From the NCBI GenBank assembly GCA_947471745.1, contig CANJKZ010001116.1, forward strand, positions 1,128,501 to 1,192,500: a DNA stretch of 64,000 bases, written 5' to 3'. Shown here one piece after another: positions 61,427 through 64,000 of this stretch. This DNA is from Closterium sp. Naga37s-1 (Eukaryota; Streptophyta; Zygnematophyceae; Desmidiales; Closteriaceae). Position numbers and translations under genes: made by a program. A model generated the notes under the pieces. It worked only from the letters and a program-made list of their open reading frames with translations. It was not told the origin of the DNA and ran no database searches. The number at the start of each line of letters is the position of its first letter. The stretch's first letter is position 1.

Positions 61427-64000
61427 ATGGCGGCATCCACGGCGCCGTCGCCGCGGTGGCTGTGTCAGAAGTGCGGCACGCGGCTCGAGGTCACCGGGCT
61501 CGACAGCCTGGTTTTCAGCGCGTCCTCGCTCAGCCAATCAGCGGCGGACGCGCTGGGCGCGTCGCGATGCGGCGCGCCGTACGCCGCCGGGAACTCCGCG
61601 TCGATGCTGGATCAGTCGTTCGTCGTCCTGCCGCCCAATTCCTCCGCGTCTCACGGCGTGCCTTACGGCGCCTTTCACGCTCCTCGTCATGTAGCCGCTG
61701 GAGGGGCAATCCGACCGTCGATTCTGCGTCCCCTTATAGGCAATCCCGTTACTGCTGCGAGTCCTGGTGCTGTTCCTGCCGCGTCTGCCGCCGTGTCTCC
61801 TGCTGCGGGCTCAGCTGGTGCATCAAACCCAGCGTCCATCCCGGAAGAGCAGCAGCTGCAGGATCAGACCCAACCGCATCCGCAGCAGGAACGATCGACG
61901 GCTGAGATTCATTCTCAGGGCCAATCTCAATCGCATGTTCATCCGCAGCAGCATCAGCCGCCACCAATCAGAGCAGCGCATCTGCCAACCGCTGGGGGAC
62001 ATGTGGCCGTCCAATCACACGCGGCCTTCCAGTCGCCGTCGGGTGGCAGGGGTGAGTGCAGCGAGGGATAGCTCTTCAACCGGATGTGGGGCATTGAGAG
62101 TGTTAGCGTCGCCTGGTGTGTTGCTGTGCGCTGTTGCTGTTCCCCAACTAACGTCACCTCCTTGCTTTCTTACCTACCTCCCCTCCGCTTCGCCCCTCCC
62201 CTTTGCCTCTCCCCCTTGCTCCCCCTCCTTTGGCCCCTCCCCTTTGCCTCTCCCCCTTGCTCCCCCTCCTTTGGCCCCTCCCCTTTGCCTCTCCCCCTTG
62301 CTCCCCCTCCTTTGGCCCCTCCCCTTTGCCTCTCCCCCTTGCTCCCCCTCCTTTGGCCCCTCCCCTTTGCCTCTCCCCCTTGCTCCCCCTCCTTTGGCCC
62401 CTCCCCTTTGCCTCTCCCCCTTGCTCCCCCTCCTTTGGCCCCTCCCCTTTGCCTCTCCCCCTTGCTCCCCCTCCTTTGGCCCCTCCCCTTTGCCTCTCCC
62501 CCTTGCTCCCCCTCCTTTCGCCCCTCCCCTGCGCCAATCAGCGCCGCCCTCCCATCTGGACGAGTCGTTCGTGGTGCTACCTGGCTCGGCTGCTTCTGGT
62601 AGTACCCATCACCTCTGCCTCTTACACGTGTTGCATTCTCACCTACCTCTCCTTTGCTCCTCCCTCTCGCTTCAATCTTTCCGCCCCATCAGCGCCGCCC
62701 TCCCATCTGGACGAGTCGTTTGTGGTGCTACCCGGCTCAGCTGCTTCTGTCTACGGCGCCTCTTCCCTCCCCTACGCGCCCTCCTCCTCCTCCTCCTCCT
62801 CCTCCTCCTCCTCCTCCTCCTCCTCCTCCTCCTCCTCCTCCTCCTCCTCCTCCTCCTCGCACACCCGCCCGTCCTCCCACACCCACCCTTTCCCCCTGCC
62901 TCCCACCATGTCCGGCGCTGCTGCTAACGCACCTGCGCCTACTGCTATCTCTCCTGCCTCACTCGCTGCTGTTGCTGCCGCTGCTGCTTCTGCTCCCCCA
63001 AGCGTCTCTGCGCCTTCCCTATCTCCATTGGTTTCGCAAGGAGTGGTTGCAGCAGCCGTAGCTGTCACTTCTGCTGCAGCTGGCGCTGCTGCGGCTGCTG
63101 GTGGTGCTTCTGGTGGTGATGCCGCCCCGACCTCTGCCGCTGAATGCCTGACTCACCGAGGCGAGAGCTCAGGTTCGGAACAGGTGCAACCTGAGAATGT
63201 GACGGTGGGGAACGGTTCAGAGGGGTCTGCTGCTGATGAGGAGAGAGGGAGAGGAGGGGGTGAGGGAGAAGAAAGGAGAGGGAGTGCGGAGGAGGAAAGG
63301 AGAGCGAGTGTGGAGGGAGGAGGTGAAAGAAGGCATGGTAAGATGGGAGGGTCGGAGAGAGGAGGTGATGGAGAGGAGGAACGAAATGATGGAGAGAGTG
63401 GTAGCCAGCAATGGGAGCCACAACAGCAGCAGCAACAGCAGAAGCAAGAACAACAAGAACAGGAACAGCAGCAGCGGAAAGTCAAAGAGAGAGGCGGTGA
63501 GAGGCGGGCACGGGAGGTGCAGGCAGGGGCGGGGGGCCTGGCGGGGCAGATAGAGGCGGTGGATCGAGTGTTTGACCTGGTGGCGCTGAGGACCAAGGTG
63601 GAGATGCCCCTCTGCTGCCACTGCGCCCACCACGTCTGCCAAGAGATCGACGCCCAGGTGAGGTTCGGTGAGGTGCGATGGAGTGGGGTTGACTGGGGTG
63701 GGTTGCGGTGTGTTGCGGTGGAGTGAGGTGGGCCTGGCGGGGCAGATAGAGGCGGTGGATCGAGTGTTTGACCTGGTGGCGCTGAGGACCAAAGTAGAGA
63801 TGCTCCTATGCTCTCGTGTGGATGCGTTTGTTTGTGCATCCATCCATCCATCCATCCCTCCATGCCTCCGTGCATCCATCCATCCATCCATCCCTCCCTC
63901 CATGCCTCCGTGCATCCATCCATCCATCCCTCCCTCCATGCCTCCGTGCATCCATCCATCCATCCCTCCCTCCATGCCTCCGTGCATCCATCCATCCATC
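61427..64000 (+). CDS. ATG6: Beclin 1 / ATG6, 5' part, truncated by window end
   Basis: Exon 1 is 61427-62051, an optional exon 62542-62598, and the next exon 62693-63657 (phase-compatible); the rest lies beyond 64000. The N-terminus has the CxxC motif [10 protein letters not shown] and LDQSFVVLP, as in plant ATG6. The long exon repeats LDESFVVLP, then carries a poly-Ser run and a 300-residue low-complexity insert. It ends with [20 protein letters not shown] and [10 protein letters not shown], which matches the Beclin segment preceding the coiled coil. Beclin 1 is the scaffold of the class III PI3-kinase (VPS34) complex in autophagy and vacuolar sorting. The insert between the two anchors is much longer than usual. 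The coiled-coil and ECD/BARA domains are not in the window. Confidence 0.85.
62190..62528 (+). repeat. 41-bp pyrimidine-rich minisatellite in ATG6 intron 1
   Basis: About eight near-identical copies of a unit containing TTTGCCTCTCCCCCTTGCTC, ending 13 bp before the acceptor of the optional exon (62541). Confidence 0.92.
62542..62598 (+). other. Duplicated ATG6 exon start, possible cassette exon
   Basis: 57 nt encoding [19 protein letters not shown], bounded by CAG and GTAGTA. It is nearly identical to 62693-62749 in the main exon. Its length is a multiple of three and its phase matches both sides, so it could be spliced in, giving a third SFVVLP motif. Confidence 0.7.
62780..62858 (+). repeat. 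(TCC)n microsatellite coding for poly-Ser in ATG6
   Basis: About 26 TCC triplets inside the long exon, read as serine. Confidence 0.9.
63731..63813 (+). repeat. Decoy copy of the ATG6 exon end in the next intron
   Basis: Copies 63535-63617 (GGCCTGGCGGGGCAGATAGA onward; codes [20 protein letters not shown]) almost exactly, 196 bp downstream, then diverges before the Cys codons. Confidence 0.88.
63838..64000 (+). repeat. CATC minisatellite in ATG6 intron
   Basis: CATCCATC runs with a roughly 46-bp higher-order unit containing CCTCCCTCCATGCCTCCGTG, continuing to the window end. Confidence 0.9.

Overview
The window looks like a green-lineage nuclear genome, most likely a streptophyte alga or another early-diverging plant. 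The evidence is spliced GT-AG genes with plant-type products, a plant-type BEACH protein, a Beclin 1/ATG6 gene, and LTR retrotransposons primed by initiator tRNA-Met. I suspect a zygnematophyte such as Closterium, but the sequence alone does not prove it. GC-rich minisatellites and partial exon duplications are everywhere.

Positions 313-29712 are a nested retrotransposon block. Gypsy-1 (313-15301, +, TSD CTGGC) and Gypsy-2 (15372-29712, -, TSD GCATC) are Ty3/gypsy elements with C-terminal chromodomains, separated by 70 bp of host DNA. Gypsy-1 contains a truncated Copia-1 (1474-4914), a small non-autonomous LTR element called LARD-X here (4915-6271, -) and Copia-2 (7636-14793, -, TSD GTAGC). 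Gypsy-2 contains a tandem TRIM (17298-17848, TSD AAAAT) and the young Copia-3 (19159-27372, -, TSD GTACC, LTRs identical by eye). All four copia-type elements have LTRs of about 131-146 bp, a C-rich tandem-repeat leader, and a shared GGGCCCACC motif just after the PBS that is complementary to a second part of initiator tRNA-Met.

Positions 30322-49851 hold one large BEACH gene (+). My 29-exon model is in frame throughout and encodes about 4254 aa. Downstream lies a decayed RNase H retroelement fragment (50103-50715), split by a 345-bp TRIM (50299-50643) carrying tRNA-like A and B boxes. A single-exon gene for an unrecognised membrane protein follows on the minus strand (51149-52216).

Positions 53348-60623 encode, in 11 exons, a predicted secreted SGNH hydrolase fused to a hydroxyproline-rich (extensin/AGP-like) tail with a GPI-like C-terminus, about 1139 aa. 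Positions 61427-64000 are the 5' part of Beclin 1/ATG6, cut by the window end.

The three host genes share an odd architecture. Pieces of exons are duplicated into neighbouring introns as decoys at seven places, and several introns carry pyrimidine-rich minisatellites abutting the 3' splice site. The most notable observations are the tRNA-like TRIM, the second tRNA-complementary site of the copia family, and the recurrent exon-fragment duplications.
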